Assembly (NCBI RefSeq): GCF_021155775.2
Contig: NC_060232.1
Coordinates: 10,051,257 to 10,115,256, forward strand
Origin: Neodiprion pinetum
Lineage: Eukaryota; Arthropoda; Insecta; Hymenoptera; Diprionidae
Reading direction: 5' to 3'
Length of the DNA: 64,000 nucleotides
Below, one piece after another: positions 22,001-33,026 of the stretch; the first letter of the stretch is position 1, and each line of letters starts with the position of its first letter. Position numbers and translations under genes: made by a program. The notes beneath the pieces were generated by a model. It was not told where the DNA came from, ran no database searches, and worked only from the letters and a program-made list of their open reading frames with translations.

Positions 22001-24884
22001 TAATGCATACCGTGTCAACTGTACAGTTAATTTCCAAAGTGACCTGCTATACAGTTGAAGCTACCTTTTTCACTAACACTTTAGGTTCCATCTCGTCTCA
22101 ATATCACGTTAGTTGAAATATCACCTTGATTATACAAGATTATTAAATATGCTTGTTTCCTTTAACGCCCAGACTACAGCTGATTTATTTCGTTACTGCA
22201 GTCCGTCACCCAGGATCTCGTTATTTCTGCGCCGCATCATACGTGACCCAAGTAATGACTAGCATTGCTACAGAAACATTGAACAAAATCTGCATCGACG
22301 TGAAACTGTGCTGGTGTGCGTTAGAGATACTACTCAATTTATTCGATAAAAAATTGTTTTCTTCTGCTAATTGGATAAACCGCATTTTCTGTCGTCAAAA
22401 TCATGTGCTGCTGTAATGCATATAATTGGCAACAAACAGTGACCAATATTACGAACAAGTGGTGAAGTTTCGCCTGAAATAGCAAAATTCAAAAAGCAGG
22501 TTTGCGTTGTAAACACGTAAACAATGATACTCAATGGCCGTCTAGTTAGGCCATCTGTACGTAGTTACTCTGAACAAAGTCACTGACACCGTTTCTGTGC
22601 CTTGATCCTATTTGCGAGTTACGGGAATGCTACTCATCCCGCGTTCACTTTCACTTGAGACCCGCAACCACGTACCGTTTGTTCCCATGCTAGCCCAGAA
22701 TTCTCGGCGGATGTATGAAATTAATATATTATACGCACGATACTCGTAGACAGATGAAATTTGCGAACCCGTTCGCATCGCAAAATTACAAAGCAACTGT
22801 GATGGTACCAGAATTTTATTCGGCATAAAATTTTAGCGAATGAAGAAAAGGTGCAACGAAAATGGCGAAGAGAATGATATAACTATGACTGCAGCCTGAA
22901 ATATCCCTTCACTTTAATCAGCATAATGACTAAAACGATGCCCGCTTATTAACGAGTTTTGTATTCATATTCATTTTTCGTTCTCTATGTAACATGACGT
23001 TTATTATTCGTCGGTTACGTCTTGTTGCAATTACTGTAGGTTTACCTGTTGAATCATTTCCGGGCCATGGAAATCGCCTCGCCGATTTCTTACCATTTTA
23101 CAATCGTACTCTGTTGAATCTGTAATTGTTTGTAAAGTACTGTAGTTCTAGCACAAAAATTCCACCATTCTTCAATACTAGGCCTCGAGCCTTTCGTTAA
23201 TGTTTTTACCTAAATGTTAGGCTTGTTATTTTCTACATATAATTATAAGTTTCTCAACCGGTTGAAGACGTGATTCTCATGCCTGTCTTCCATAACAGCT
23301 ACAGTCGCTTCGAACTGTCAGCATTGATGCAGCGAAGAGGTTTGTGCAATACTTTCAACGTGGACTCGTCTGTTTATTTGTCGTTAAATTATCGTACCAA
23401 CTTGAACTCTGTAATATTGCAGCATTTTCCTCCCGCGAAGAGGAAAAACGCGCCGCTAAATCGTAACAATGAAAATCTTGACTCATGTTTCCTGCTCCGT
23501 TCGAAACTCTCTCGTTATTGAAAGTTCTGGCTATGCCAACGCTCCGGGCAAAGCCGTATTTCCGATACTCGAAAATCCAATGCCATAATGGGATCTTAAA
23601 TTTTAACCACACCTGCACTTAATTGCAATTCGCATCTAGTGAGTATATAATCTCTCGTCATTTAACACGAGGTTATTTCTGTGATTTAAAAAAAAGTTTC
23701 AACGCCCTGAACGTGGAAACTGTCAAAGAATCGATTTCATAGAATCTGTAAGATAATACAGGATTGTTTCAAAACTTCCCACATCTTTCTATGAAACTTC
23801 TGTGAACCAAGTTTGCGAGTTTCGATATTAGGCAAAGAAACATAAATCACAGGTTTGGGAGAAGTGGGCCGATACCGATGACTTCGTAATTTTTACGGCG
23901 ATCAAGGTATCCCCACATACTTCGATTACTATCCTCTGGGTAATCGGATGGACCCATTGGCCAAGAGAATCTGGTAGTATAATCCATTTCCCTGCATAGA
24001 GTGAGGCTCGCGCGTTGCGGGCCGGCGTAAATATGTATTACCAAACTTAGAATAACTTTGCCATTAGAAGTTGGAATTCAGAGTTCCTGCTTGCCGAGAT
24101 TTATGAAGGTTGAGTTAGGAGGCTGCTCGCTTGCTCTCTCGTTTAGGTGTAGGTATAGGTATAGGTCCAGGTACGAAATAGTGCCGCTCACCCGTGGCTC
24201 TCCTCCCGTCTGTCGAAAGAAAAACGAAAAAAAGACATCCAGTGTCTTCTACGTATCAAACGACCAGACTGCACTTTACCATCCTCCGGTTCGCTGCCTA
24301 CCTTGTTGATAATCTGCTTTTACAAACACATCGACGGAAGCTGTCGTATAATGGCGTTGGTCACGTCAATTTTTTGCTACATTACAACTCTGACGAGCGG
24401 ATAACGTGAGCGATATTTTGTGTTCGAAAACATGGTTGCCGCTTTACGCAACTCTTCTTGTTTATTCAATTTCAATTCAATTCAGAGTGACTAGAACAAA
24501 TTTTCACGTCTTTATGTAAATTCAAAAATTTTTTTCAAATGAATAATTTAAATAAGTACAGTTTCTTTGTGCAAAAACGTGGTCTCGCCATGTAGAGCTA
24601 CATTCCCCTTTTTAAAATTTCAGACTATTCTCGATATTTGATGACAAGAATTAAGCAATTAGAGATACTTTTTTACCATCGTACTAGATTCAGTTTTTCA
24701 CTAACCAAAGTTAACTTGAACTTGGATGAATTTATTTTTCTCATTTACTACACGACACTTATGCACATACTAAATAATACGGTCGATTCCCTGAAGGTTT
24801 CGATCGAAATCATCATCAGCAAACATACGGATTCTGAGGTTTTGACACGACGCTTCAAGTTGTACCGCATCTGGTGATTCAATA
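19046..24884. other. Long noncoding stretch
   Basis: Holds a 34-bp imperfect palindrome at 19131-19164 (AATAGTCAATATTTTGACTATT) and the TAGGTA tract at 24144-24173. Splice-like sites occur (for example CAG/GTACGT minus at 20450) but do not bound convincing exons. Nothing else is recognised. Confidence 0.35.
24144..24173 (+). repeat. Imperfect TAGGT(A/G) hexamer repeat
   Basis: About five units of TAGGTG / TAGGTA / TAGGTC, ending in CAGGTACG. Confidence 0.8.
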
Positions 24885-25247
24885 TTAACCCTAGTCACTT
24901 ACACCTATGGAAACTTCCACATTACTTACGTGGGGTTACTCAAACCCCAGTCAACTTCGGAACGTTGTTACTGTACACACCACGACTGAGACAAAAGTTA
25001 ACAATTCAGAAATAGACTCTAATCTCAGTTTTAGCAAAAAACTATGGAGGTGTGGGAGAAATTCTTGAAGCAAAAAAAGTAGAACAATATGCAATACATA
25101 CATGGGATCTCTGAGGCCTCAAAGTTTTTTCAATCATTCTTCATTTCACTTGCACAAACAACCCTGATTCAAGCACGATGACTTTGAAACTGTACGTGGA
25201 AGTCGGTTCTGGGGTCAACCGGATCTCATGTCAGTGACTAGGGTTAA
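24885..25247. mobile_element. piggyBac-type nonautonomous element (MITE) with TTAA duplication
   Basis: TTAA (24885-24888) is followed by CCCTAGTCACTTACA. At the other end TGTCAGTGACTAGGG is followed by TTAA (25244-25247). The 15-bp terminal inverted repeats differ at one position and are flanked by perfect TTAA target duplications, the hallmark of the piggyBac superfamily, whose ends begin CCC(T/C). Inside the left end is a small hairpin, GGGGTTACTCAAACCCC. The element body is 355 bp and has no transposase frame, so it would have been mobilised in trans. It is intact at both ends. Confidence 0.85.
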
Positions 25248-28034
25248 AGCCACAGACTACGAGAAATTATATTCATACAGTCGAAAAATTTTATTTATGC
25301 TTTTTCCCACTTTCCTGCATCGGTCCAGTGTTTTACGGAAACGGCTTACGTTTGAATCTTATTGAATAAATGTCACTGGAAATCGAAACGTTTCTAATTT
25401 GTTTAGAGTTAGGTCACTGGCGTGAGTAATGGTTGAAACGTCGATCTGTATCCTGCACGAATCCTTCGAGCTTCTATCGTTTTGTATTTGAAAGCCAAAG
25501 TTGCGCTGTTGGCAAGCTTTCACAGTTTGATCGGGTGGATAAGCGATGACGCGTGTCCATCGATTCTTGAGCCGAATGAATCTTGGTAGGTGCGTTGTAT
25601 AGTACGGAGTAAATGAAACGTGGGAACGCCGAACGGTAACAGGTGACACGGGTAGCGGCCGCTTTTCGTTTAAACCCCATAAAACGCAGGTTGTCTGCTA
25701 CCAATGGTTGATAACACCGTTTTCACTCAAGGTTCCTGGGGCGCGAAGTACGAGCTTACGAAACGCCACTCGAGTACTTTCTTTTTAAAAGGTTTTCCAC
25801 AGAAAGAACCACCCCAGACCTGACAGCATAACCAAGTAAGAAGCCGGGGCCTGCATTTTAAGGCTCTCCAAAATCTTCCGCCCCCTCATACCCATCCCGA
25901 AACTGTCACTGCTCTACTCCTTGACGAGCAATTAAACCATCCGCTTATTCTTAAAATATGTTGGCCCTTGATCGGCAACCTCATCCCAGCCATCATTGCT
26001 GCTTTCTTTTGCTTCGCCAATGCAGTCCCTTTGATGTTAAGAGCTATTTTATCACGTTCTTGCATTTCTAGCCCTTGACAGACAAGAATTCCCGGATAGC
26101 CTGGAGTGGCTTTGGTCTCTGAGATAATCGATCGGCAAGATGAATTTGTTCCACTCTTCGCATCTCACTCAATACAATACCAACATTCACTTTCCTCTAA
26201 CGTTCACGTTGTGAAACGGATGGGGCCACGTATGGATTCTTCTTCTTCTTCTGAATCGCGAACGCGTTGACGTGCTGAGCCGTACTTATATATGGGCGCC
26301 TATCTTGTGCTTTGAGTTGTAAATATGTGTGCGGATGTCAGTGTCGTATATAATGTTAGTGCATATATGGATGTGTGCGATTTGAAGAGCCGTAACGTCT
26401 CCGCCGGATAAGTTGATGGCTTCCGTCTCGAATGTAGAGCACGTCGGGAAAAAGGCTCGTCTTTCCCTGGCAAAGGCGAATATCGATTTCTATCACTTCT
26501 TCTTTCCAGATGCTCGGACCACCTCTTTGATATTCCACGGCAATATTTTTGGGGTGGAGAGGCGTTTCGATGTCGTTGCAGGACGTCGAACACAACGCGG
26601 TCATGCAGCTTGGTGCCGGGATATCGAACGGTGGTAAAATTCTTAGGTGTAATAAAGCGATGAAAGTTTAAACCAGGGGTCACCACCACTGCCACGCTTT
26701 CTACCACAGAGACTCTTCTTCCCCCTTCACACGGTTCCATTACTTTCCAAAACTTGCTTTCCTGTGTTTCCTTCGACCCAGTCTCTTCTTCTCCGTCGCT
26801 TTACTTTACTTTTGTATCCGATGAGCCAGAAAGGGGGTAGGTATGTATTTGCGGGAATCCTTTTATAGGGAAAGTTTATTTTATCGTTCCGACACGCCAT
26901 TGCTGCAGGAGCTTTACACTTATACTTCGAATCCAGAACCACTGTTCACAAGATAAGCTTTTATGCGGTCTTTGACGCTCATTTCGAAAACGCTGTAATT
27001 TTAACTTTGTTTTTATTCATAGATTTAGACACTATTTCTGAAACGAAAATATAGTAATCTCATACACACAGTGAATGCTTAGGCCCCTAACATACCTTCG
27101 CGAACAATAAAACTTGCTCATATTGCTATTTACGTTTTACGTATATGCAACAGACTATACAGTAGACCTGTCCTTCAGGATAGTTAAATGGAATTTCGAT
27201 AGTTGCCCCCTCAAATTAGTGCGAAATATTAAAAAAAAAATTTATATATTTTTTCTCCTCCACATTTATCCACCCCTAGAAAGCCATGCTTTTTGTCATA
27301 AGAAAAGCATTTATTTTTCCAGGTCTTTAATCAAAAATGCGTAGTGGGTCCAAAAAAAAAAAAATTGTTAATAATTTGATAAAAAAGCAAAATGAGGGTG
27401 AATTTGTCCCCTTTAAATACCGCTTGGGAAATTTAGCTATCTCTATTTTTGACTCCGCCATCTAACTTTTATATATACATATTTTAGAAAGTTCATTGAA
27501 GATGATTCGATTTTTTTCAATTCAGACGGGTAGAATTTTTTTCACACTGCGTCGCAGTACCTTGGACCTTGGATCGCGTCAATAACGAACTCGCATTTGT
27601 GTTCATGTTCGCGAATTTTTTTCCGAATGGTTAAACTCGACGTAATCCGCGCTCTCTCGCGCACCCACGGTATAACTGCCGCGTCTGCCAACGAGAAGTA
27701 ATTATCGAAGAAAACCGCAACTGCCCGTCTTTAACAGTTTTCGGCGCCCTGAAAAAGTCCATCTTTTTCCTTACTTGATGTGCTTCCCGCAAAATTTTTC
27801 CGACAGTCATCAAAGTCTTCTTTGCCTTGTGCGAAGGGTATATATAAGAAAACGCGAAATAGACCGTGAGCGGGCGCTCAACTGGATCGTATTTCCAATT
27901 TCACTTATCGAAGCCAAAGTGCCGTATCCTGAAACGTCAACATGGCAGAGTATTCTCCTTTTTCCGGGGTATAAATTGACCGGCAATTGAGTATTTGCAC
28001 GCCGGTACAAAGCTGTTTCCTCGCGATCGAATGG
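25248..28034. other. Noncoding stretch
   Basis: Contains (TTC)5 at 26237-26251 and A/T-runs near 27230 and 27350. The 15-base word ATGGAATTTCGATAG occurs at 27188 and at about 3900, possibly from one repeat family. The 146-codon minus frame at 26300-26740 resembles no protein I know. Confidence 0.35.
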
Positions 28035-28120
28035 ACTTTGGCCATTGGGACTCACTGGGATACTACGGGACACAGTGCGAGGTCTCTTTCAAAAGACTCC
28101 TCATTCCAATGGCCAGAAGT
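28035..28120 (+). ncRNA. Cloverleaf-like inverted-repeat structure (possible structured RNA)
   Basis: An outer perfect 10-bp stem, TGGCCATTGG (28039-28048) with CCAATGGCCA (28106-28115), continues outward through ACTT/AAGT with one bulge. Inside it are two further arms: CACTG (28053-28057) with CAGTG (28073-28077), and GAGG..CTTT (28079-28089) with AAAG..CTCCTC (28092-28102). The arrangement is a three-way junction of about 86 nt. It shows no tRNA boxes. Whether it is transcribed is unknown; a decayed transposon or chance palindrome is the alternative. Confidence 0.3.
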
Positions 28121-31100
28121 GCACGAGATCGTTGGAGCTTTTACGACGTCCGATATTGACAACCCGTACGTAAAGGAGGTCTCGGGGTTCACTACGAGCA
28201 GCCTTTTCTCTATCCTCCTCTCTCATTTCATCTCCCCTCTCAGTGATCCATCTTCATCTGAACCATTTTTTCATTTTCTACGAAGATAGTTCTTTGCTTA
28301 TCGTTCATTTCCTTTTCTTGTGTCCGAAAAGATGTCGGATCGAAAATTTTCACTAAAACATCAACGTCGTTGTGACTGTGTTGTGGTCATATTCACTGGG
28401 TCATAAAGATATGGCTCAAAATGTAAATACTGTTCGCGAGGCCACACCAGGCAAACGGACTGTCGAGTAATGCGAACGCCGATAACAGAGTACCGAGACT
28501 ACGAGGTGAGGCACAGTGGAAAGAAATACGGTGAAACGGTTTCTGGGACGCAGGAGTGATCAGAAACGGTCGGACGGTCTCCCGTTACACATAAAACGTT
28601 CACGGCGTAATTAGCAATGAAACAAACATCGTCCTTGTTATTCGCTAACTGAGTAGTTATGCCGACTATTAAATCCAATGCCCCCTGCCTGCCCCTCAAC
28701 CAGGAATACCTGATCTTCAATGCAGTCGCAAATCCTTGGAAGATAACGAATCAAAAATCAACGAAGACACGCCTCTGATGATTACCGGTGTTCGGGCATT
28801 CCGGCATCTGACACGGGTACTTGAACACAATGGCGCCTTGTGCCGAATCTAACGAAATAAACTAGAGCTGTAAATCACCAGCGGAACACAATGATTCGAC
28901 GCTGTCGCATGTCCACTTCGTTTTAGTAGGTAACCCAACAGTTACTTTCAAACAGTTCTTTATACTTGAACCATACTACCTACTCTATTTATAATGGTTG
29001 TAATTCAACACTAGCGCGAAAGTAGACCGCATCATGACGGACGAAGGACTTTTCATGGTTTTCCCGCAAATGAGATGAAAATCAAATGATGAATGGTAAA
29101 TTGGATTTCCACGTCGATTGATTCCTTCTCTGCTCGTGGCGCGTTCTATCTTGAACCGATTGACGTGACTTTACGGTTACACTCAGTCTTATAATCCTTT
29201 CTACATGCCGGCTCGGCTTAATTAATCTATGAAAGCAGTTCTTGATCACCCGTCCAAACAACTCGAAATGCTCGAGACAGGCAACGACCACTTTATCGAT
29301 GACAGGAGCGCTCGAAGCCAGCTCCTGGGTACTTGAATAGTCCGCGTTTGAGTCGGAAACGACTGTGTAGTGTGAGACAAGTAGTGATTTCTGCGATCCG
29401 AGTCACTGGCTATTGAACATCACATGTCCATGTCCGACTGCCTTCTGTGTAATTTGTGCTCAATACACATTTCCAATCGATTGGCTTTTTGCGAGTAATC
29501 TAAGCATCGATTTATCCGATCATTCCCTTCATCCGATATATATTTTCACGGCTCGAAAATCGGCCTCTTTTATGAGAATGACGAGGCTGTAAGGTATATA
29601 GTGATTGGAAAAACACGAATAAAATTTCGAAACAAGGTCAAGCAAATAACGGACTCATGGACGAAAAGAATCATCACCGAAGTTTCAAACATAGGTATAC
29701 TATGGTATACTAGGAATTGTAAATAGGGACGTAATAGGCAGCTTGTGTATGTGGGTTTTGTGAAGATATTTCTTGCATACTCTAGAATTCTAAAATTTCT
29801 GTAAATGCATTATCTATTGTCAGCTTTTTATGGCCATGATATAGAGGAACCATACTTACATGGACACAAAAAACTACGCCCCGGAACGCACAGACCCAAT
29901 TTAAGTGAAGAAACACGAATACTGGTATACAAAGAAAGATTCGAGACTCATCAATTCAGCTTCAACAATATTCATAAAAAACAAAAAAAAAAACTCTCCT
30001 ATAGAAAAGTACAATTGAAAATTTCAAATCTGAAATTATACCGTAAAATGTTTTCCTTCTGCTGAACGTCACAGCTTTGTCAATGTTCGTCGTACTTAAG
30101 TACACTGATTAGAAAATTTAGCATGACACTTGTATCGGTGAGTAAATGTAGGTGTTGGTATTCCGATACTGTGCAAAGATGCGTGTGTGTATGTATTGTT
30201 TGTAATCATGTTTAAAATAGTGTCCCTATTACAAGCCAGAATAAGATTAATTGATTCAATCAATATCACCACCATAGTATATATACCATAGTAACTTAAC
30301 TTAAGCAAACTTGAGAATTTATGTCTAAGAATATGTAGTAAATTTAGCGAGTAAAATTGTCGCTGAAATCCTCTCAAGATTGTATATCACGTTTAGCTCG
30401 AAGTATTTGAACGGTTCCATTTGCCCAAGTCTCCTTTATATCAGCGAATAACTGAGAACTCGAGGCGATATTTTATCCGACCTTCTAGTTTTGAGTCGTT
30501 AAGTTGATCTCCTGGTAGCAACTTAGCCGGTGACTCTCCACCCCCTCGGTCCACCTATAGGTCTATACCCGGGTATCCGATTCAGTGCAGCTTCCTAAAG
30601 TTTGATTAGATCGGGATAGCTCACCTGGGCCAAAGATCACGTAGCCGTTAAATTTCTGATTTGTGAATACGAAATCACAACGGTTTGAAATCCCCCTCGT
30701 TTGTCTTATCGAGGATTTCTCTACGGTATTTGTTTTACGCCAAGATGGGAAGGCTTTTCTCTGCGACCCTACAAAACGTGATTTACGTCGCCCGGAGCTC
30801 TACAGGCTTCGCCCAAATCTCTAGAAACGGCACAAGGCTCAACTCGAGTAAAACCAGCAAAATTGCTACCTCGCCTAATATTATTATAGGATTATAATTT
30901 ACACACCCATTTACATACCGAAGAGGGTGAATCTTGTGTACCTTTCTATATAATTGGAACTTCTTTTACTTTTGTTAAATTTCAAGGCACGTTTTATTCG
31001 TGTAACAAGCAAAATGAGGTGAAATCCTTTAAGCCATTTGCATGACGCAATAAAGAACGTGTGTACGGTAAAGAAAAGTCGTCGTCGTCGTCGGAGTGAG

Positions 31101-31581
31101 GATTCCGTACGACGTTCGCGTGACAACTCTCTGTGCGTGGCAAAAGCTGTGGCCGCATTCGCCGATTTCCCTGAGGGCAAAGTTCAAGTGAATGTACATT
31201 TTTCATGCCGAGGTTTCCAAAGAACCGCATGCGACCGAATAACGTCATCGTCGTGCCCTCTCCTTCAATCTCCTCTCTTGGTTACCTCAAGACTATATCT
31301 TCATGTTCGTGTAGTTTCGACTCGTCAAGTCTGCGAGATTTCTTTTTTCATACCTTTTCCTCATTCCTTACTTCGTATTTGGCCATTCTGTTTTCCACAA
31401 TTCATTATCGTTTCATTACGATATTTACTAACCGTGTCTGCAGCTGGGTCATCTAATCATCTTTAGTCTTTACTTTCATAGTTTTACTCGTAATAAACTG
31501 AATTTGATAAAGTCACGGTTGCCAGGAGCCATTCTTTTGTACTGCACTCAGACGTGGTAGGAAAAGTCATATACAAGCTGG
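28121..31581. other. Noncoding stretch
   Basis: Contains (GTC)5 at 31078-31093 and a small duplicated GGTATACTA near 29694. No gene or element is recognised. Confidence 0.35.
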
Positions 31582-32136
31582 TTGCTATACCTTGAATCTC
31601 AATGGCGTTCATCTACTTTTATCAAATTATTCGCAGACTCCTCCGTTGTTTCCAGGTCACGAGATCGTCGAACTGCTCGAGCATACCGCTATACCGTACC
31701 CTGTGTAGTAACTTTTAAAAACGATACAAAAACAACAATTTCCAGAAGCCAACGAAACTTAGCCTCTGCTTCGAGAGTCGTTATAATAAATAATCTTGCA
31801 AAGACCAACGAGAAGCTGGAACTTAACTTTCTTTGCGAACAAATTTCTTCCGTTTATTGTCAGGCATCACGAGCTCCCAGTCCTACCTTATTGCGTGCGT
31901 TGAACACCGAGAGGTTTAAATGCCCATATGAAACACCGTGTCACTGCTCACAGCTATTATACCAATCGCTTCCATCGTACGAATGTGATACAGCAGTTTT
32001 TTCATCTCCTCCTGTATACGTCTCGCGTACCGAACATTCGCATATCCACGCCAGTAGTTGGATACCGCATGCTTATCCCAAACGGTATCCTCTTTTTGGA
32101 CTATTTTTATTGTTTGTCACCCAGTTATGTTTCTGA
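31582..32136 (+). other. Longest open frame in the window, unidentified
   Basis: 184 codons are open from a non-ATG start (the first codon is TTG-like; the first internal Met is not obvious) to TGA. The translation is Ser/Thr/Arg-rich and alternates without any domain, signal peptide or membrane segment I can recognise. A frame this long is somewhat unexpected at this base composition but not decisive in 64 kb and six frames. I see no convincing splice boundaries. Treat as probable chance unless homologues exist. Confidence 0.12.
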
Positions 32137-32799
32137 TCAATGAAGACGCTTTTTGAACATCATCGGGGGTCAGGGAACATTTAGATATCTATACTGATAT
32201 TCATGAGCGAACACGTACGTAAATGTATAACTCGTGGAGATCAACCGTTCACTATTTTTCTTAGATCAGACTGAACGAGGCTGTCGAGGACTCGCCAAGA
32301 CCTTGATCGTGTTTTAATCAGTTCCATAGTCCATCTCTCCTCGTTTTAATAGCGCATTCCGTTATATCAGGGTAAAAAGTCTTTGTCATACCAATATCGG
32401 TCGCCGGCACATGCAGCTTCTTTCAATCTTGGCTAGGCATATACAGGCTACAGCGTTAAACACCCGTTGATAAAATCCTGAGTGGCATAGCTTTATCCTC
32501 GGGGTAAACTCTGCGTGCCAGCGAACGCTTAACAATCCGATCGCGAAGAACCGGAGGCGCGCGAGGCCAATAAATGTCCTGTAAGTAATGGTAATTTATT
32601 ATTAGTGATAACCGGGGCTTACCTTCTTATGCCGGCTTACAGAGAGAGCCTTTATTCCGTTCGTCACGGCATTGCAGAGCTTCCGCGAACGTTACGCCGT
32701 GCGTAGCGAGGCGAGACCCTACCGCAGTTGGCACACTTTTCCATGACCCTATGCAGTATCGAGGTGATCAGCGGGTGCGAGCGAGTGAGGGGACAAATC
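32137..32799 (+). promoter_or_regulatory. GC-richer region upstream of the 33026 exon; possible promoter
   Basis: From about 32500 the sequence becomes GC-rich with many CG dinucleotides. It leads to AATCAGTTTG (A at 32800), matching the arthropod initiator TCA(G/T)T. A GGACC lies about 31 bases downstream but is off the usual DPE position. I see no TATA box. A minus-strand donor-like AAG/GTAAGC at 32626 suggests a possible divergent transcript. Confidence 0.3.
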
Positions 32800-33026
32800 A
32801 GTTTGCATCTCAAACGAGGATTTTGTTGAGGACCGTGTGTTTTAAAGGAGTTCGTGTCAATTGGCGGTTTGTGCGGCCGGGAAAATATATCTATATTTAT
32901 TTATTTATTTTTTTTTTTGTTGTAAGCGGGAGAAATTTAACTGGCAATATTTTTAACACCGGGTGGCTACAGGCACGAAAGCGTAAATCAATTAGTTGGG
33001 GAGAAGTCGAGGAGTAAAATATCGAG
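32800..33026 (+). other. Candidate noncoding first exon (5' UTR) with strong donor
   Basis: The segment runs from a TCAGT initiator to ATCGAG followed by GTGAGTCG, a near-perfect plus-strand donor. The only long frame inside (32751-33017) contains a low-complexity IYIYLFIFFF run from an ATTT-rich stretch and stops before the donor, so I read the exon as untranslated. If real, its gene extends to the right. The exons at 38033 and 39917 on the same strand are possible continuations. Confidence 0.35.

Noticed and set aside
26300..26740. 146-codon minus-strand open frame
   Set aside because: No domain, no splice support and composition typical of random sequence.
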